Assembly (NCBI RefSeq): GCF_023502235.1
Contig: NZ_JAMFLY010000001.1
Location: 1,674,001-1,738,000, forward strand
DNA: 64,000 bases
Reading direction: 5' to 3'
DNA from: Flagellimonas myxillae
GTDB taxonomy: Bacteria > Bacteroidota > Bacteroidia > Flavobacteriales > Flavobacteriaceae
Shown here: piece by piece, positions 61,427 through 64,000 of the stretch
How the letters are laid out: each line of letters starts with the position of its first letter
Numbering within the stretch: the first letter of the stretch is position 1
Made by a program: the position numbers and the translations under genes
The notes under the pieces: model-generated
The model's input: only the letters and a program-made list of their open reading frames with translations
Databases searched by the model: none
Told to the model about the DNA's origin: nothing

Positions 61427-63007
61427 ATGGAAAATGTAATAGGATTGATCGTATTGTTTTTGATTGGGGTTGCCCTTGAATATCTGCTGATCCGCTTTCT
61501 GAAAAAGGGTTTTTATGTGGTACTATTGCTCTTGGTACTATTGGCAGGAACATTCTATTATTATTTGCCGATTACATTGTTTCTGAAAATGGTTTTGTAT
61601 GGGGGACTCCCCCTCCTATTCGTGGCCATCCTTCTCTTTGTATTCGTGGCCAAAGAAGAAACCCCGACCAATATCAATGAAAAATATAAAGCCATTCTCC
61701 AAACCAAAGGGTATCGTTTGATGCTGGGTAATATCCGTCGTGGCATCTCCATAATTGGCTCCGCAGGGAGCGGAAAAACGGAAAGTGTCGTCTATAGTTT
61801 GTTCCAACATTTAGGGGTGCATGGGTTCTGTGGGGTGATGCACGATTACAAGAATTTTGAGATTACCGAGATGGCCTATCCCATCTTTAAAGCGACCAAT
61901 AGGGACTTCTATATCATTTCCTTTGGACCGATTTACCACCGGGTGAATCCCATTGCACCGCGATATATTCCCGATGAGGAAAGTGTCCATGAAATCTCAC
62001 GCGTCCTTTTGGATAACCTTTTGGAGCTTAAAGAAAGTGGAAGTACTGGGACCTCCAAGTTTTTTAATGATGCCGTTGAAGGGTTGATTGGTGGATTGAT
62101 CTGGAGGTTGAAGGTTGACTATCCCGATTATTGCACCATTCCCCACATGATTGCATTGTACCAACACTTGACCACGGAAGAACTGATGGAGTTTTTAAGT
62201 GCCAATACCACCTCAAAAGCCATGGCCGATGCCTTTATCAGTGGTGTGGATTCGGATCGCCAGACCGCAGGGGTTAAGAGCACCTTGGCCAATGCTTTTA
62301 AAAAGATAAGTACACAAAAAATCTTTATGGTGTTGTCCGCGGATGAAGTGCCCTTGAACTGCAATTACCCTGAAAATCCCTCTATCATTTCAGTGGTCAA
62401 CGACCCTAAAAAGGAAACTTCCCTTTCCCCTGTCATTGCCACTATCATCCACTCTATCACCAAACAAATGAGCGAACGAAATCGCTTATCTTCTTTTCTT
62501 TTGATGGAGGAAGCGGCGACCTTGCGACTCTTGAACATGCACCGTATTCCTGCCACTCTACGGAGCTATGATATTGCAACCATTTATGTTTTACAGGACA
62601 AAGTACAGAACGATATGATGTATGGGGATAAGGCCAGTAAGGCCATCTTGAGCAACCTATCCTATCAGTTTTTTGGGAAGGCCAATGACCCCGATACCGC
62701 CAAATACTACGAGCGTTTCTTTGAGATTGTAAAGAAGGAAACCCGTAGCATTAGTAAAGGAAATTCCTTGAATTTTGATACCCGAGTGACCCAAGGGGAA
62801 AAGGAAGTGGCCAAGCGAAGGGCGGATGCTTTTTATGGGCTAAAGCAAGGGGAATTTGTGGTGTTCTTTGATGGAAAGGATAAAAAGGTACGGTTTAAAA
62901 TGCCCCAAATTAAAAGAGAGTTGCCTAAACCCATGTCAATTGATGAAGATGAATTGAGAGCGAATTTTGAAAGGGTTCATCGAGAGGTGAAATCAATTTT
63001 TAGATAA
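61427..63007 (+). CDS. VirD4-type conjugative coupling protein
   Basis: A 526-residue protein with two N-terminal membrane helices (about 4-21 and 24-60), Walker A GSAGSGKTESVV (about 111-121) and Walker B FLLMEEAATLR (about 357-367). It matches T4CP (VirD4/TraG-like) proteins that hand relaxase-bound DNA to the pore. The ATG at 61427 precedes the first membrane helix; the longer frame overlapping the relaxase 3' end lacks support. A terminator follows at 63030. Confidence 0.93.
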   Translation: MENVIGLIVLFLIGVALEYLLIRFLKKGFYVVLLLLVLLAGTFYYYLPITLFLKMVLYGGLPLLFVAILLFVFVAKEETPTNINEKYKAILQTKGYRLMLGNIRRGISIIGSAGSGKTESVVYSLFQHLGVHGFCGVMHDYKNFEITEMAYPIFKATNRDFYIISFGPIYHRVNPIAPRYIPDEESVHEISRVLLDNLLELKESGSTGTSKFFNDAVEGLIGGLIWRLKVDYPDYCTIPHMIALYQHLTTEELMEFLSANTTSKAMADAFISGVDSDRQTAGVKSTLANAFKKISTQKIFMVLSADEVPLNCNYPENPSIISVVNDPKKETSLSPVIATIIHSITKQMSERNRLSSFLLMEEAATLRLLNMHRIPATLRSYDIATIYVLQDKVQNDMMYGDKASKAILSNLSYQFFGKANDPDTAKYYERFFEIVKKETRSISKGNSLNFDTRVTQGEKEVAKRRADAFYGLKQGEFVVFFDGKDKKVRFKMPQIKRELPKPMSIDEDELRANFERVHREVKSIFR

Positions 63008-63029
63008 TGCATATAATAACGAATTGGGT

Positions 63030-63056
63030 AAAAACCCTATAAAAATTGGGGTTTTT
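63030..63056 (+). terminator. Terminator after the coupling-protein gene
   Basis: AAAAACCC (63030-63037) pairs with GGGTTTTT (63049-63056) and the stem runs into a T-tract. The remaining 63057-63215 shows no further clear feature. Confidence 0.7.
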
Positions 63057-63215
63057 CTATAATGGTATTTCTTAATCAATTTCTATATTAAAGGTCTCCA
63101 AATAATTGACTTTCCTCCTCTGCTATTCCCCCCAAGAAATAACTGTTAGTGGGTATTTATACTCCTTGATGGAATTTATATAATCGTTGGAAATAAACAC
63201 TAAAACAATTCTAAA

Positions 63216-64000
63216 ATGAAAATCAAATATGTCCGGAAAAACACGGCTAAGTTTTTGAAAAAACAATTTGATGGGAAATTTGTCAAAATTGAACTCTTAT
63301 GGGGTGACCGAATCGAGGTTGTTGAAAGCAATAAAAATGCGGATGGTTGGATAAAGTGTAAGGCACGTGGAAATGAAGGGTATATTGAACCAAATTCTTA
63401 TGGGGATGAGTCTTTACTGGAAATATATATCTGTGATGTAGGTCAAGGTGATGGTATGCTGATAAAATGCCCTGACAATGATGACAAAACCTTAGGGCGT
63501 CATATCATGATTGATGGGGGTTATTTACGAAGGAAGCAACCAACAAACAAAAATGCAGCTGACTTTGTCGACTGGAAATTCAGCAAGGAATATGGGGCAG
63601 ACAAAATAGAGTTGGATGAAATGATAATATCCCATTGTGATGCCGATCATTATGGCGGTTTATGGGATCTTGTAAATCCTTCACCAGAATCTAAAGAAGA
63701 GCTTGACCTAGATGAAGTCAAAGTATCTAATTTTTATCACGCAGGGGTATCATGGGTAACACTATCCAAGGGAAAAAGGCGTTCTTTAGGCGTTCGAAAG
63801 AATGGTAAACTAAAAACAGTATTTACGGATAAAAAGAGTTTTGAAAATGCACTCCAAAGCAATAAATATCCAAAGTTGCAGGGAGAGTGGGGTGGTTTTA
63901 TTCGCAATCTTATAGATAGTAATTCCGTCAAAAACATCGATATACTGGGTTATGATGTAAATCAAGGTGGTGATCAATACATGAAAAACTACGAACCTGA
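63216..64000 (+). CDS. ComEC-like MBL-fold hydrolase with N-terminal SH3-like domain, truncated at the window end
   Basis: Reading from ATG 63216 gives 261 codons with no stop before the window edge, so the gene is incomplete. Residues about 15-62 look like a small SH3-type domain (KFVKIELLWGDRIEV, GWIKCKARGNEGYI). Residues about 68 onward match the ComEC/Rec2-type metallo-beta-lactamase domain: IYICDVGQGDGMLI, MIDGGY and the zinc motif SHCDADHYGG (H140, D142, D144, H145). A nuclease or phosphodiesterase role is likely for the fold. Without ComEC membrane segments it is a free-standing protein, placed after the transfer genes where cargo is usual. Confidence 0.8.
   Translation, partial: MKIKYVRKNTAKFLKKQFDGKFVKIELLWGDRIEVVESNKNADGWIKCKARGNEGYIEPNSYGDESLLEIYICDVGQGDGMLIKCPDNDDKTLGRHIMIDGGYLRRKQPTNKNAADFVDWKFSKEYGADKIELDEMIISHCDADHYGGLWDLVNPSPESKEELDLDEVKVSNFYHAGVSWVTLSKGKRRSLGVRKNGKLKTVFTDKKSFENALQSNKYPKLQGEWGGFIRNLIDSNSVKNIDILGYDVNQGGDQYMKNYEP

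Noticed and set aside
23093-64000. Insertion sequence or transposase gene
   Set aside because: No transposase motifs and no terminal inverted repeats with target duplication were found in the element region.

Overview
The window looks like a Bacteroidota chromosome, most likely a flavobacterium. The evidence is a SusC/SusD pair with a hybrid two-component regulator, RteC- and TraE–N-type conjugation genes, and promoters of the Bacteroidota type (TTTG or TTG about 19-21 bp before TAnnTTTG). No species can be named from the sequence alone.

Region 1 (1-15238) is a polysaccharide utilisation locus, probably for beta-1,4-galactan or arabinogalactan. It holds the 3' part of an HTCS sensor-regulator, a SusC porin, a SusD lipoprotein, a GH53 endo-galactanase lipoprotein carrying four tandem SusE/SusF-like modules, an SGNH/GDSL esterase, a GH2 enzyme and a GH5-like enzyme. 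The endo-enzyme would cut galactan at the surface, SusCD would import oligomers, and the esterase, GH2 and GH5-like proteins would trim them. A tRNA-Arg(TCT) follows, with an odd 65-bp duplication in its leader.

Region 2 (15767-23092) is a signalling and hydrolase locus. A LytS/LytT-type kinase-regulator pair sits between a leftward S41 peptidase + serine hydrolase operon and a rightward operon of a second serine hydrolase and a membrane-anchored LytTR protein. Three GCGATT repeats upstream of the rightward operon look like LytTR binding sites.

Region 3 (about 23400 to beyond 64000) is an integrative conjugative element. Its left end is marked by what looks like a displaced 3' end of a tRNA-Pro gene. 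It carries RteC, a small HTH protein, an EEP-fold protein with altered catalytic motifs, an ORF6N protein, an amidase, and a mating-pore operon (TraE, F, G, I, J, K, M, N). A 23-kb leftward metal-resistance island follows (34946-57695): MerTP, ArsR regulator, Zn/Cd/Pb P-ATPase, Fur regulator, a CzcB/CzcA-CzcC pump, and copper/silver functions (CusB, Cu P-ATPase, HMA-AraC regulator, TolC, CusA, several Cys-rich or DUF3347 proteins). Then come SSB, a RadC-like protein, an IR-rich candidate oriT, BfmA/BfmB-type mobilisation proteins and a VirD4-type coupling protein. The window ends inside a ComEC-like MBL-fold gene that looks like cargo. The integrase and the right end are outside the window.

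The most interesting items are the tRNA-like remnant bracketed by its own promoter and terminator, the LytTR repeat array beside a membrane LytTR gene, the RND pump whose fused outer-membrane factor follows an internal signal-peptide-like segment, the HMA-AraC regulator with an acetolactate-decarboxylase-like lipoprotein in a copper operon, the GH53–SusE/F fusion, and the end-of-window MBL protein.
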